NCBI RefSeq assembly: GCF_001693485.1
Contig: NZ_MAXC01000033.1
Location: 186,001-250,000 of the forward strand
DNA: 64,000 nucleotides
Reading direction: 5' to 3'
Origin: Bradyrhizobium sp. LMTR 3
GTDB lineage: Bacteria > Pseudomonadota > Alphaproteobacteria > Rhizobiales > Xanthobacteraceae
Shown piece after piece: positions 36,068-47,590 of this stretch. Every line of letters starts with the position of its first letter. The stretch's first letter is position 1. The notes under the pieces were generated by a model. It made no database searches. It saw only the letters and a program-made list of their open reading frames with translations, and was not told the DNA's origin. The translations under genes were made by a program, and so were the position numbers.

Positions 36068-36550
36068 ATGCGTTGTCCTAGCTGCAACAGTCTCGATACG
36101 CAGGTGAAGGATTCGCGTCCGACCGAGGACTCGGCCGTGATCCGACGGCGGCGGGTATGCATTGCCTGCAACTTTCGCTTCACCACCTTCGAGCGGGTGC
36201 AGTTGCGCGAACTGACGGTCATCAAGCGCAACGGGCGCCGGGTGCCGTTCGACCGCGACAAGCTGGTCCGCTCGTTGCAGATCAGTCTGCGCAAGCGCCC
36301 GGTCGACCCTGAGCGGGTCGAGAAGATGGTTTCAGCCATCGTGCGCGAACTCGAGAGCGGCGGCGAGGCGGAGGTTTCCTCGGAGGCGATCGGCGAGATC
36401 GTGATGGAGCATCTGCGCCAGCTCGACGACGTCGCCTATGTGCGCTTCGCCTCCGTCTATCGCAATTTCCGCGAGGCCAAGGATTTTGAGACCGTGCTCG
36501 GCGAGCTCTCGGGCGAGGACGAAGCGCGGATCGCCACGTTGCGCAAATGA
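36068..36550 (+). CDS. nrdR: Transcriptional repressor NrdR
   Basis: A 160-residue regulator of ribonucleotide reductase genes. The zinc ribbon is [18 protein letters not shown] and [17 protein letters not shown], followed by an ATP-cone domain ([20 protein letters not shown]) that senses dATP/ATP. Lies between glyA and ribD, the standard order in many alphaproteobacteria. Its stop overlaps the ribD start (ATGA). Confidence 0.95.
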   Translation: MRCPSCNSLDTQVKDSRPTEDSAVIRRRRVCIACNFRFTTFERVQLRELTVIKRNGRRVPFDRDKLVRSLQISLRKRPVDPERVEKMVSAIVRELESGGEAEVSSEAIGEIVMEHLRQLDDVAYVRFASVYRNFREAKDFETVLGELSGEDEARIATLRK

Positions 36551-37698
36551 TCTTCCGCATCCTGGAAGACCAGTACGGGCAGAAGATCAGGGAGTCCAAA
36601 GCGGCTGACCAGCGCTTCATGCAGCTTGCGCTGTCGCTCGGCCGGCGCGGGCTCGGGCGCACTTGGTCCAACCCGGCCGTCGGGGCAGTCGTCGTGAAGG
36701 ATGGCGTCATCATCGGGCGCGGCTGGACGCAACCGGGCGGGCGACCGCATGCCGAGCCGGAAGCCTTGAGGCGTGCCGGCGAGGCGGCGCGGGGCGCGAC
36801 GCTGTATGTGACGCTAGAGCCCTGTTCGCATTTCGGCAAGTCGCCGCCTTGCGTCGACGCCGTGATCGCCTCCGGCATCGCGCGCGTGGTGTCGGCGATC
36901 GAGGATCCCAATCCCGAGGTGGCCGGGCAGGGACATGCAAAGCTCCGCGCGGCCGGGATATCAGTCGATGTCGGACTCGGTGCCCAGGAAGCCGAGCGCG
37001 ATCACGCCGGCCATTTCCGCCGCGTCCGCGACAAGCGCCCGCATGTGATCCTGAAACTCGCCGTCTCCGCCGACGACAAGATAGCTGCCGCCGGCCACAA
37101 GCCCGTTGCGATTACGGGCGAGGCCGCGAGAACGCGGGTGCATCTGTTGCGCGCGCAATGCGACGCCATCCTGGTTGGCATCGGCACCGTGCTGGCGGAC
37201 GATCCACTGCTGACCTGCCGCCTGTCCGGCATGGAAGCACGGTCGCCGGTACGGGTGGTGCTGGATCGCGCGCTGCGCATTCCCGGCACAAGTAAGCTGG
37301 TTCAGTCCGCGCGGCAGACGCCGCTCTGGGTGATGACCTCAGATTTTGCCGAGGCGCCGGCCGCCGTGAAGCTCGGTGCGGCAGGCGCGCAGGTGATACG
37401 CGTTGCGGCTACCGCGGAGCCGCCGTGGCTGGATCTATCGGCGGTGCTTCACGCGCTGTCCGACAAGGGCATCACAAGGCTGATGGTCGAAGGCGGATCG
37501 CGGGTGGCGACGTCCTTCGTCGCGAGCGGCTTGGTCGATGAAATCTGGCTGTTGCGCGGTCCTGATAAAGTCGGCGCTGACGGCATTCCCGCGCTGGACG
37601 CATTGCCGCTGTCGGCAATCACCGGGTCGCCCGCGTTCAGGGCACGTGCTAGCGAACTACTCGGTAAAGATACCCTGACTGTTTACGAGCGCGCTTAA
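36547..37698 (+). CDS. ribD: Riboflavin biosynthesis deaminase/reductase RibD
   Basis: A 383-residue bifunctional enzyme. The deaminase domain (about 20-160) has the zinc motif [15 protein letters not shown] and [15 protein letters not shown]. The reductase domain (about 170-380) has [14 protein letters not shown] and [20 protein letters not shown]. It performs the second and third steps of riboflavin synthesis from GTP. Overlaps nrdR by four bases and ribE by one base (TAATG). Confidence 0.95.
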   Translation: MIFRILEDQYGQKIRESKAADQRFMQLALSLGRRGLGRTWSNPAVGAVVVKDGVIIGRGWTQPGGRPHAEPEALRRAGEAARGATLYVTLEPCSHFGKSPPCVDAVIASGIARVVSAIEDPNPEVAGQGHAKLRAAGISVDVGLGAQEAERDHAGHFRRVRDKRPHVILKLAVSADDKIAAAGHKPVAITGEAARTRVHLLRAQCDAILVGIGTVLADDPLLTCRLSGMEARSPVRVVLDRALRIPGTSKLVQSARQTPLWVMTSDFAEAPAAVKLGAAGAQVIRVAATAEPPWLDLSAVLHALSDKGITRLMVEGGSRVATSFVASGLVDEIWLLRGPDKVGADGIPALDALPLSAITGSPAFRARASELLGKDTLTVYERA

Positions 37699-38306
37699 TG
37701 TTTACTGGAATTGTCACCGACATCGGCGAAATCGTCGCCCTCACGCCAACGGCGCAGGGGCAGTTGCACCGCATGCGGATCGCTTGCCGCTACGACCGGA
37801 CGACCATCGCCGACGGGGCCTCTATTGCCTGCAACGGCGTCTGCCTGACGGTGGTGGCTTCCGGCGTCGAAGGCGGCAAGACCTGGTTCGACGTCGATGC
37901 CGCCGCGGAAACGCTCGGCATGACCACGGCAAAGCATTGGGCGAAGGGAACCAGACTCAATCTCGAGCGTGCGCTGAAGATCGGCGACGAACTCGGCGGT
38001 CATATCGTCGCCGGCCACGCGGACGGCATCGCCTCCATCGTCAGGCGCGACGATCTGCCCGATATGGCCCGGTTCGACCTGCGCACCACGCGAGAGCTGG
38101 CGCGGTTCATCGCGGCCAAGGGTTCGGTGACGCTGGATGGTGTGTCGCTGACCGTGAATACGGTCGAGGATGTCACATTTTCGGTGTTGATTATCCCGCA
38201 CACGCTCAACGTCACCACGCTTGGCGGCTGGGCAGCAGGCAGCGAGGTCAATATCGAGGTCGACCTGATGGCACGCTATGCGGCGCGGCTGTCGGAAATG
38301 AAGTGA
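37698..38306 (+). CDS. ribE: Riboflavin synthase alpha subunit
   Basis: A 202-residue enzyme made of two lumazine-binding repeats. It begins with the hallmark [12 protein letters not shown]; the first repeat has SIACNGVCLTVV and the second GSVTLDGVSLTVNTVED. It dismutates two 6,7-dimethyl-8-ribityllumazines to riboflavin. A repeat element separates it from ribH. Confidence 0.95.
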   Translation: MFTGIVTDIGEIVALTPTAQGQLHRMRIACRYDRTTIADGASIACNGVCLTVVASGVEGGKTWFDVDAAAETLGMTTAKHWAKGTRLNLERALKIGDELGGHIVAGHADGIASIVRRDDLPDMARFDLRTTRELARFIAAKGSVTLDGVSLTVNTVEDVTFSVLIIPHTLNVTTLGGWAAGSEVNIEVDLMARYAARLSEMK

Positions 38307-38319
38307 CGGGCGAAAGCCC

Positions 38320-38395
38320 GTCATTCCGGGGCGCGAAGCGAACCCGGAATCTCGAGATTCCGGGTCTGGTCCTTACGGACCATCCCGGAATGACG
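38320..38395. repeat. GTCATTCCGGGGCG palindromic repeat inside the rib cluster
   Basis: GTCATTCCGGGGCGCGAAGC starts the block, AACCCGGAATCTCGAGATTC forms the centre and CATCCCGGAATGACG closes it. It is a second copy of the 18575-18648 family, placed between ribE and ribH. Confidence 0.8.
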
Positions 38396-38472
38396 ATGTC
38401 TGAGTTCGCGCTTGGCTTAACCACCCGCGGCGACTACATAACGCGCCGGTAGAAGAGTGAATGGATTAAACG

Positions 38473-38964
38473 ATGGCAGACGCACGGCGCGCACCGCTGA
38501 AAGACCAGACCGACATCACAGGCGCGCGCGCGCTGATCGTGGAGGCGCGGTTTTATGACGACATCCAGGACGCGCTGCTGGAAGGTGCCGTCGCCGAGCT
38601 GAAGGCCGCGGGCGTGACGCATGACGTCATCACCGTGCCAGGCGCCTTGGAAATTCCGGCCGCGATCGCGATCGCGCTCGATGCCGCCGAGCGGAACGGC
38701 AAGCCCTATGACGCGGCGATTGCGCTCGGCTGTGTGGTGCGCGGTGACACCATCCATTTCGAGATCGTCTCGATCGAATCCTCCCGCGCCCTGATGGACC
38801 TTGCGGTCGCGCGAAAGGTGCCGCTCGGCAACGGCATCATCACCGTCAATACCGAGGCGCAGGCCTGGGCGAGGGCGCGCGCCAGCGAGTTGAACAAGGG
38901 CGGCGACGCCGCGCGCGCGGCGCTGGCGATGCTGCGGATCAAACGCCGGCTGGCAAAGGCTTAG
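38473..38964 (+). CDS. ribH: 6,7-dimethyl-8-ribityllumazine synthase
   Basis: A 163-residue enzyme that condenses the ribityl-pyrimidine with dihydroxybutanone phosphate. Family blocks: [10 protein letters not shown]-like ([13 protein letters not shown]), [20 protein letters not shown] and the [19 protein letters not shown] segment. Lies before nusB, three bases apart. Confidence 0.95.
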   Translation: MADARRAPLKDQTDITGARALIVEARFYDDIQDALLEGAVAELKAAGVTHDVITVPGALEIPAAIAIALDAAERNGKPYDAAIALGCVVRGDTIHFEIVSIESSRALMDLAVARKVPLGNGIITVNTEAQAWARARASELNKGGDAARAALAMLRIKRRLAKA

Positions 38965-38967
38965 GCG

Positions 38968-39459
38968 ATGGCAGAGAAGAAGCCCGCCAAAACTCCCGAC
39001 AAGAAAGCCAACCGCCGTGGCGCGGCGCGGCTCGCTGCCGTGCAGGCGCTGTACCAGATGGACATCGCGGGCGCTGGCATCAACGACATCTTCGCCGAGT
39101 TCGAAAGCCACTGGCTCGGCAACGAGGTCGAGGGCGAGAAATACCTGCCGGCGGAAGCTGCGTTCTTCCGCGACGTGGTGTCGGGCGTGGTCCGCGATCA
39201 GGCAAGGCTCGATCCTCTGATCGACGACGCGCTGCAGAAGGGCTGGCCGTTGAAGCGGATCGACGCGATCTTGCGCGCGGTGCTGCGCGCCGGCTCCTAC
39301 GAGCTCGAGCATCGCAAGGACGTGCCGGGCCGCGTGGTCGTCTCAGAATATGTCGACGTCGCCCATGCCTTTGTCGAAAAGGACGAGACCGGCATGGTCA
39401 ACGCCGTGCTCGATCAGATCGCGCGCCAGTTCCGCGCCGACGAGTTCACGCGTGGCTAG
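38968..39459 (+). CDS. nusB: Transcription antitermination factor NusB
   Basis: A 163-residue all-helical RNA-binding protein that acts with NusE on boxA RNA in rRNA operons. Family features are RRGAARLAAVQALYQMDIAG at the start and ILRAVLRAGSYELEHRKDVP, then VSEYVDVAHAFVEKDETGMV. It overlaps thiL by eight bases. Confidence 0.94.
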   Translation: MAEKKPAKTPDKKANRRGAARLAAVQALYQMDIAGAGINDIFAEFESHWLGNEVEGEKYLPAEAAFFRDVVSGVVRDQARLDPLIDDALQKGWPLKRIDAILRAVLRAGSYELEHRKDVPGRVVVSEYVDVAHAFVEKDETGMVNAVLDQIARQFRADEFTRG

Positions 39460-40444
39460 CGGCAAACCAGTGTCCGGCGAGGACCGGCTGATCGCGCGCT
39501 ATTTCCGCCCGCTTGCGACCGACCCCGGCGCCCTCCGTCTCGACGACGATGCTGCGGCGCTGAAGCCGTCCGGCGATGACATCGTGGTGACGACGGATGC
39601 GATCGTCGAGGGCGTGCATTTCCTGCCCGATGATCCTCCCGATGCGGTCGCACGCAAGGCACTGCGGGTGAATCTCAGCGATCTCGCCGCGAAGGGAGCA
39701 ACGCCGGCCGGCTTTGTCCTGACGCTGGCGCTTCGCAGTGCGGATGAGGGTTGGCTAAAACCGTTCGTGGCGGCGCTGGGCGAGGACATCGGACAGTTCG
39801 CATGCCCGCTGTTCGGCGGCGATACGGTGTCGACGCCGGGGCCGCTGATGGTTTCGGTGACTGCATTCGGCCGCGTGCCGCCGGGCAGAATGGTCCATCG
39901 CAGCGGTGCCAAACCCGGCGAGCGCGTGATGGTGACGGGCACGATCGGAGACGCGGTGCTGGGGCTGGCCATCCTCCGCGGGGGAAAGGTGCATGCCGCC
40001 GCCGATACAGCCGCGCGGGAGATGCTGGTCGGGCGCTATCGCGTCCCGCAGCCGCGCGTGGCAATGGCCGAGATCGTTCGCGAATACGCCAGTGCTTCGA
40101 TGGACATATCGGATGGCTTGGCCGGCGACCTGACAAAGCTCTGCGGCGTGTCGGGCGTATCCGCCGTGGTCGATCTGGAGCAGGTGCCGTTGTCCGGCGC
40201 AGCGCGGGGGTTGGTGTCGCGCGGCGTTGTCGGACTGGAAACATTGATCGTCGGTGGCGACGATTACGAAATCCTCTGCACGATTCCGGAAGAGCGTGTT
40301 GAAGCCTTCGAAGCTGCCGCGGGGCGCGCAGGGGTTGCGCCTAGTTCCATCGGAACGATCGTCGCGGGGAGTTCAGTTCCGAAGTTCGTCGACAAAGCGG
40401 GCAAGGAAATCGTGCTGGAACGGCTGTCCTACAGCCATTTTTGA
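39452..40444 (+). CDS. thiL: Thiamine-monophosphate kinase
   Basis: A 330-residue kinase that makes thiamine pyrophosphate from thiamine phosphate and ATP. It starts at GTG inside the nusB end. ATP and metal-binding blocks are LDDDAAALKPSGDDIVVTTD, VHFLPDDPPDAVARKALRVN, LFGGDTVSTPGP and MDISDGLAGDL; the end holds IVGGDDYEILC. The reading frame continues upstream to 39350 but that part is nusB in another frame. Confidence 0.93.
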   Translation: MASGKPVSGEDRLIARYFRPLATDPGALRLDDDAAALKPSGDDIVVTTDAIVEGVHFLPDDPPDAVARKALRVNLSDLAAKGATPAGFVLTLALRSADEGWLKPFVAALGEDIGQFACPLFGGDTVSTPGPLMVSVTAFGRVPPGRMVHRSGAKPGERVMVTGTIGDAVLGLAILRGGKVHAAADTAAREMLVGRYRVPQPRVAMAEIVREYASASMDISDGLAGDLTKLCGVSGVSAVVDLEQVPLSGAARGLVSRGVVGLETLIVGGDDYEILCTIPEERVEAFEAAAGRAGVAPSSIGTIVAGSSVPKFVDKAGKEIVLERLSYSHF

Positions 40445-40650
40445 AGGCGTCGCAGCATGCCGTCGGCTTTATTTCCTGCCGGCCATTGCAATTTCGCTGA
40501 AAACCTATAGGTTGTGGCGCATTCGATTACCGCCGTGCCTTTTTGAACGCGCCCCACGGGGCTTCTTTCCAGAGACATCGTCGAGATTGGATTTGAATCC
40601 GTGCGATCGCCGCGCGGAATGAAAAGCCTATGTGCTTTGGAGAAGAGAAA

Positions 40651-40860
40651 ATGGCTACGGGAACAGTGAAGTGGTTCAATGGTCAGAAGGGTTTCGGTTT
40701 CATTGAGCCGAGCGATGGCAGCAAGGATGTGTTCGTGCACATCTCCGCCGTCGAGCGCGCCGGCCTTGGCGGGCTGGCCGAAGGTCAGAAGGTTCAGTTC
40801 GAACTCAAGACCGACAAGATGCGGGGCAAGGTAAGCGCGGAAAACCTGTCGCTGGTCTAA
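40651..40860 (+). CDS. Cold-shock domain protein, CspA family
   Basis: A 69-residue single-strand nucleic-acid binding protein with both RNP motifs: [13 protein letters not shown] and [10 protein letters not shown]. The start at 40651 has AGAAGAGAAA upstream. About 200 bases between thiL and this gene hold a long leader, as is usual for csp genes whose RNA structure regulates translation. A terminator follows. Confidence 0.93.
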   Translation: MATGTVKWFNGQKGFGFIEPSDGSKDVFVHISAVERAGLGGLAEGQKVQFELKTDKMRGKVSAENLSLV

Positions 40861-40903
40861 GGCCTCGAAACGGTCGTTTCACGGATGTACTGGAATGGCT
40901 AGT

Positions 40904-40947
40904 GAGCCCGCTCGATTCCCTTGGGATTGAGTGGGCTCTTGTATTTT
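40904..40947 (+). terminator. Rho-independent terminator after csp
   Basis: GAGCCCGCTC and GAGTGGGCTC (one G-U pair) form the stem around GATTCCCTTGGGATT, which itself can pair (ATTCCC/GGGAT). TTGTATTTT follows. Confidence 0.75.
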
Positions 40948-41188
40948 GGGCCGGGCCGAATGCCCGACGCCGCCGGGGCGCCAGTTGGCTGGACGTATTC
41001 CGGGTGACACCTTTCAAAAATCGACGGTTTTCGCCCTCCGTGACATTGCGCCGGAAGGGCGATTTTGGCATGGTCCCGCCCGATTTGAGGCCGCCCTTCT
41101 GGGCAGGGAAGGCCTCCTTTTTATGCGTCCGCCGCTACCCGCGGTGACGGCGCGGGGGTGGAACGAACAAAAAACTGAGGCAAATTCA
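40948..41188 (+). promoter_or_regulatory. Upstream region of hppA
   Basis: About 240 bases between the csp terminator and hppA. No gene is supported, though the hppA frame stays open through it. It probably holds the promoter and leader of hppA; no clear boxes were picked out. Confidence 0.35.
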
Positions 41189-43309
<2,121 letters not shown>

Positions 43310-43335
43310 TCCGGCGAATAGCTGATCGAACAAGA

Positions 43336-43363
43336 AACCCCGCGGTACGAGCCGCGGGGTTTT
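43336..43363 (+). terminator. Rho-independent terminator after hppA
   Basis: AACCCCGCGG and CCGCGGGGTT form a perfect ten-base stem around TACGAG, followed by TTTT. A-rich sequence on the other side means it may also stop leftward transcripts from the Bug gene. Confidence 0.8.
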
Positions 43364-43386
43364 GATTTGGACGAGACGTCTGGCGC

Positions 43387-44391
43387 TCAGCCCGCGTCCA
43401 TCTGCAGGCCTTCGCGCTTGATGATGTCGCCGAACTTCGTCGTCTCCGCCTGGAGGAAGTCGGAATACTGCTGCGGCGTCCCGTAATCGGTGCGTGCGCC
43501 GATCTTGGCCATCTGGTCCTTGATGTCATCGCGCTCCAGGAACACCTTGATCTCCTTGTTGAGCGCGTCGAGGACAGGGGCGGGCACACTCTTCGGCAGG
43601 AAAATGCCGAACCAGGACGAGACGTCGAACTTTGCAAGCTCCGGTGCGCTCTCGCGCATGGTGGGAATGGTGGGCGCCAGCGCGTTGCGCTCCGGCGTCG
43701 TCACCGCCAGCGCATTGAGCTTGCCGTCCAGAACCTGCGGCAGCGTCGGATAGAGATTGTCGAACAGGATCTGGATATCGCCGGCAAGCGCAGCCTGCAG
43801 CGCCGGGCCGGCGCCGCGGAACGGCACGTGGACCATCTTCAGGCCGGTCAATTGCAGGAACCAGGCGCCGGTAAGGTGGGGGCTCTGCCCAACGCCGGAC
43901 GAGGCATAGGTGAGTTTGTCCGGATTTGCCCTGATATAGGCAATCAGGTCCGCGATCGACTTGATCGGCACCGACGGATGCGCCGATACGATGTTTGGAA
44001 TTCGGATCAGGTTGGAAACCGGCTGCAGCTGATCCGCTTTGTAAGGCATGTTGCGGAAAATGCTGTAGGCGATCGCATTGGGGCCGGGATTGCCGACTAG
44101 GATGGTGTGTCCGTCACCCTTGCTGCGCACGGCTTCGGCGGTGCCGATGGTGCCGCCACCGCCGGAGCGGTTTTCCACGACCGCGGACTGGCCCCACGCC
44201 TTCTGCAGATGTGCCGCCAGCAAGCGTCCCATCACATCCGTGGTGCCTCCTGGTGCCGCCGGCACAATGAGGCGAACGTTTTCGGTCGGCCGCCAGTCGG
44301 CGCCTAGACTCGACCGCGGCAAGATTGCTGCTGCCGAAACCGCTGCGGCACCGGTCAACACGCGGCGGCGAGAAAAAACTCTAATCGTCAC
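43387..44391 (-). CDS. Tripartite tricarboxylate transporter substrate-binding protein (Bug/TctC family)
   Basis: A 334-residue periplasmic protein starting at GTG (44391) with GGGAG upstream. A twin-arginine-like signal (SRRRVLTGAAAVSAAAILP) precedes the Bug domain: VRLIVPAAPGGTTDVMGRLL and VENRSGGGGTIGTAEAVR are ligand-binding segments. Bug proteins bind small carboxylates. No TctA/TctB permease genes are nearby, so it is an orphan binding protein, as is common in Bradyrhizobium. Confidence 0.88.
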   Translation of the reverse strand: MTIRVFSRRRVLTGAAAVSAAAILPRSSLGADWRPTENVRLIVPAAPGGTTDVMGRLLAAHLQKAWGQSAVVENRSGGGGTIGTAEAVRSKGDGHTILVGNPGPNAIAYSIFRNMPYKADQLQPVSNLIRIPNIVSAHPSVPIKSIADLIAYIRANPDKLTYASSGVGQSPHLTGAWFLQLTGLKMVHVPFRGAGPALQAALAGDIQILFDNLYPTLPQVLDGKLNALAVTTPERNALAPTIPTMRESAPELAKFDVSSWFGIFLPKSVPAPVLDALNKEIKVFLERDDIKDQMAKIGARTDYGTPQQYSDFLQAETTKFGDIIKREGLQMDAG

Positions 44392-44507
44392 AAGTTCACT
44401 CCCTGTTGTTAAATCGTTGTACGCAGCGCCGTAGTAGGCAGCGTACGCGCGCAGGGCAAGCGTGTGATTTAGCTCAGGTTTTCCGTCTCGCGGAAAGCAG
44501 CCAATCG

Positions 44508-44993
44508 CTAGTTGAAGCTGAGCAACTTGAACAGCGGCGTCAGATAGCTGAGCTCCTGGCCGGACGTCGGCGTGGTGCGGCTGATGAAGTCGAAGATCTT
44601 GCCGTCTTGCAATCCGTAATTGGCAAGCCGCTGCACCTGGCGGTTCTTGTCGAAATAGATCGCTATCACGCGCTGGTCCACGACCTGCTGGTTCATGAAA
44701 GCGACTTTGCGCTCGGAGCGCTGCGAGATGTAGTAAAACACCTCGCCGTTCAAGGTCGCGACCGTGGATGGCGTTCCCATCACGATCAGCACCTGGTCCT
44801 GGCTGGCGCCGATCGGAATCTGCTCCAGCGCGTTGGGCGGCAGGATGTAGCCCTTCTGGAACTGCTCGCCGGTGCATCCGGCGAGTGCGGCGCAGACCAG
44901 TGCAACGGCTGCGGCAGCGCGAAAACCGCGCCGGCGCGCGGTCATGCGGCGCGGCGAGGACACGCGGGCGCTCAGGTGGCTCATTTCGGTCAT
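44508..44993 (-). CDS. bamE: Outer membrane assembly lipoprotein BamE
   Basis: A 161-residue SmpA/OmlA protein of the outer-membrane beta-barrel assembly machine. A signal peptide with the lipobox LAGC is near residue 35-40 (VALVCAALAGCTGEQFQKG). The BamE fold is recognised by ALEQIPIGASQDQVLIVMGT and YFDKNRQVQRLANYG. The start may be 44993 or nine bases later at 44984. It diverges from the bc1 chaperone gene. Confidence 0.88.
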   Translation of the reverse strand: MTEMSHLSARVSSPRRMTARRRGFRAAAAVALVCAALAGCTGEQFQKGYILPPNALEQIPIGASQDQVLIVMGTPSTVATLNGEVFYYISQRSERKVAFMNQQVVDQRVIAIYFDKNRQVQRLANYGLQDGKIFDFISRTTPTSGQELSYLTPLFKLLSFN

Positions 44994-45100
44994 CTCAGGA
45001 ATTCGCCCGTCCTCTTGCATCGCGCGGTGCGTTGACGTACCGGGCAGCACGCTTGATTGCAACATGCGCGGCCCGGGAGGGCTCGCTTGCGGAACCCACA

Positions 45101-45652
45101 ATGCTTTGGCCGTTCAATCACTTCAGGAAACCCCGGACGCCGCTGCGCGGCACCATCGAGGCCATCTATGGCATGATCGTGACGCAGGCGCGAGAACCGT
45201 TGTTTTATCGGGACTTTGGGGTTCCGGACACGGTTAACGGCCGTTTTGACCTGCTTCTCCTGCACTTGTGGCTGGTCCTGCGACGGCTGAAGTCGGTGGA
45301 GGGCGGCACGACGCTATCGCAGGGGCTGTTCGACCATTTTTGCAACGATATGGACGATAATCTGCGCGAGATGGGGGTCGGAGACCTCACGGTGCCGAAG
45401 CGCATGCAGGCCTTCGGCGAAGCCTTCTATGGCCGGACCGCGGCCTATGACCTTGCGCTGACCGAGGGCCGCGAGGCACTGGCGCAGGCGATGTGCAAGA
45501 ATATCCTGAATGGCGAGAACATCGAAAAGGCCCGACTGCTGGCCGCCTACGCCGAGGCGGCAATGACGGGCCTCGACAGCCTCGACGAGGCGACGCTGGT
45601 AAGCGGCCGGGGCAAGTTTCCCTCGCCGGAGAAAGCAGGCGCGCAGCAATGA
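45101..45652 (+). CDS. Ubiquinol-cytochrome c chaperone (CBP3 family)
   Basis: A 183-residue protein with the CBP3-type chaperone domain: AIYGMIVTQAREPLFYRDFG, GRFDLLLLHLWLVLRRLK and NDMDDNLREMGVGDLTVPKR. In mitochondria and alphaproteobacteria it assists cytochrome b or bc1 complex assembly. It overlaps yceD by four bases. A frame open upstream to 44768 overlaps bamE and is not protein-like. Confidence 0.88.
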   Translation: MLWPFNHFRKPRTPLRGTIEAIYGMIVTQAREPLFYRDFGVPDTVNGRFDLLLLHLWLVLRRLKSVEGGTTLSQGLFDHFCNDMDDNLREMGVGDLTVPKRMQAFGEAFYGRTAAYDLALTEGREALAQAMCKNILNGENIEKARLLAAYAEAAMTGLDSLDEATLVSGRGKFPSPEKAGAQQ

Positions 45653-46233
45653 GCAAGACTGGCACAGAGAAGCCCGACCCGTGGCGTGTTCCCGTTGCGG
45701 TGGCGCAGATCCCCGAGACGGGCCTCCATCGCGACATCGAGGCCGATCAGGCCATCCGCAAAGCCGTGGCCGACACGGGCGGCTTGCGCGAGGTGCTATC
45801 GGCGCAGGCTTCCTTCGACGTGACGCCGAAGAGCGGCAGCCGCTTCCATGTGGCCGGCCATGTGCGGGCGCGGATCGGGCAGACCTGCGTGGTGACGCTG
45901 GAAGAGATCGAGAACGAGATCGACGAGCCGATCGACCTGATATTCGCTCCGCCCGAGCAGATCCCGCAGATGGCCGCGCTGGTCGATGACGCCGAGGAAA
46001 GCGACGAGGAAACGCCCGATCCGCCCGAGCCGATCGAGAACGGCACGATCGATCTCGGCAGGGTCGCCACCGATGCATTGTATCTCGCGGTCGATCCATA
46101 TCCGCGCAAACCCGGCGCCGTATTCGAGCCGATGGTCGAAGCTGCCGATCCCGAGGATCACCCGTTCGCAGCGCTCAAGGCGTTGAAGGCAGCGCCGAAG
46201 AAATCCGGCACCAGGAAGCCCAAAGGCAAGTAG
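45649..46233 (+). CDS. YceD/DUF177 family protein
   Basis: A 194-residue acidic protein. It has the DUF177 cysteine-bearing core (HVRARIGQTCVVTLEEIENE) and the acidic middle (DDAEESDEETPDPPEP), then TDALYLAVDPYPRKPGA and a basic tail (APKKSGTRKPKGK). Homologues affect 23S rRNA levels and usually lie before rpmF and plsX. rpmF is not here, as in other Rhizobiales. It starts at an ATGA within the end of the chaperone gene. Confidence 0.87.
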   Translation: MSKTGTEKPDPWRVPVAVAQIPETGLHRDIEADQAIRKAVADTGGLREVLSAQASFDVTPKSGSRFHVAGHVRARIGQTCVVTLEEIENEIDEPIDLIFAPPEQIPQMAALVDDAEESDEETPDPPEPIENGTIDLGRVATDALYLAVDPYPRKPGAVFEPMVEAADPEDHPFAALKALKAAPKKSGTRKPKGK

Positions 46234-46534
46234 CCGGTGGCCAAAGTAGTCCATGAGGCCGCATTCGGTTTGATGTAGCTGCACCACCTCGCCAGGAATC
46301 CTCAATAAGGTATTGAATTATCTGAATATATTTCTTATTCTCGATTTCGGGCCACACCGCTTCGCTTTTGCCAAAAGAGCGTGGTCAAGAGGTTGTGTCG
46401 GGCCGGGGACACGCTATTGTCGCGGCCCGGCGGAGGTGCGGTATAGCGTTTCGCCGAGCACCGCCTAACGGTGCCATTCCAGTGCGCGGCCGGCGTCTAC
46501 GAGGGCCGCAAGAGATCAGGTTTCCGGGACGTTC
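46234..46534 (+). promoter_or_regulatory. Intergenic region before plsX
   Basis: A 300-base gap. The centre (46300-46350) is AT-rich, with TTGAATTATCTGAATATATT, and probably carries the plsX promoter. No RNA gene or ORF with a ribosome-binding site was seen. Confidence 0.4.
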
Positions 46535-47590
46535 ATGCCGCAAAAGGTTCGAATCGCGCTTGACGCCATGGGTGGCGATGTCGGCGCAGCGGTCGTCATT
46601 CCCGGCGCCGCCATCTCGCTGAAACGGCATCCCGACAGCGAATTTCTGCTCTATGGCGACAGCAAGCAGATCGACGCAGAATTGGCGAAATACCCCACAT
46701 TGAAGGTGGCTTCGCGCGTTATCCATACCGACGTGGCCATCAGCAATGACGACAAGTTGAGCCAGGCGCTGCGGCGAGGCCGCAAGACCTCCTCGATGTG
46801 GCTTGCGATCGACGCGGTGAAGCGGGGCGAGGCCGATGTCGCGGTTTCCGCGGGCAACACCGGTGCGCTGATGGCGATGGCGCGGCTCCACTTGCGCACG
46901 CTGCCCGGCATCGACCGCCCGGCGATCGCAGCCCTGTGGCCGACCGTGCGCGGTGATACCGTCGTGCTCGATCTCGGCGCGTCTATCGGCGGCGATGCAC
47001 ACCACCTCGTGGCGCTCGCAGAGATGGGCAGCGCGATGGCGAGCGTCCTGTTCAGTATCGAGCGGCCGACCGTAGGGCTGCTCAATATCGGCCGGGAAGA
47101 GATGAAGGGACATGAAGAAATCCGCGAGGCGGCGGAGCGATTGCGAGCGATGAACCTGCCGCAGCTCAACTATGTCGGTTTCGTTGAGAGCGACGATATC
47201 GGCAGAGGGGTGGCCGACGTGGTCGTGACCGAAGGCTTTTCCGGCAATATCGCGCTGAAGGCAGCCGAGGGGACCGCACGGCAGATGTCGGAATTCCTGC
47301 GCAACGCCCTGTCGCAAAACTGGCTGAGACGCATCGGCTATCTGCTTGCCCGCGGCGCCTTTCAGGCGCTGCGTGACAAAATGGACCCGAACAAAGGCAA
47401 TGGTGGTGTGCTGCTTGGATTGAAAGGCGTGGTTGTCAAAAGCCACGGCGGAACCAACGCCGAAGGCTTTGCCTACGCAGTCGATGTTGGCTATGAGATG
47501 GTCCGCTGCGATCTCCTCACCAAGATCAATCAGATGATAAATAGCGACGGCAGTGCGCTGGCACCGACCGCGCAGGAGGCTGTCTCGTGA
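46535..47590 (+). CDS. plsX: Phosphate acyltransferase PlsX
   Basis: A 351-residue enzyme making acyl-phosphate from acyl-ACP at the start of phospholipid synthesis. Family signature: [19 protein letters not shown] at the start, [14 protein letters not shown] and [18 protein letters not shown]. The fabH start GTG overlaps its stop by four bases (GTGA). Confidence 0.95.
   Translation: MPQKVRIALDAMGGDVGAAVVIPGAAISLKRHPDSEFLLYGDSKQIDAELAKYPTLKVASRVIHTDVAISNDDKLSQALRRGRKTSSMWLAIDAVKRGEADVAVSAGNTGALMAMARLHLRTLPGIDRPAIAALWPTVRGDTVVLDLGASIGGDAHHLVALAEMGSAMASVLFSIERPTVGLLNIGREEMKGHEEIREAAERLRAMNLPQLNYVGFVESDDIGRGVADVVVTEGFSGNIALKAAEGTARQMSEFLRNALSQNWLRRIGYLLARGAFQALRDKMDPNKGNGGVLLGLKGVVVKSHGGTNAEGFAYAVDVGYEMVRCDLLTKINQMINSDGSALAPTAQEAVS

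Noticed and set aside
38307-38472. FMN riboswitch for the riboflavin genes
   Set aside because: The region before ribH is a dispersed palindrome, and nothing resembling the FMN aptamer was seen before ribD, ribE or ribH.
40931-41188. N-terminal extension of hppA by 86 codons
   Set aside because: The extension is not conserved-looking and precedes the normal first helix. The usual start at 41189 gives the standard family length.
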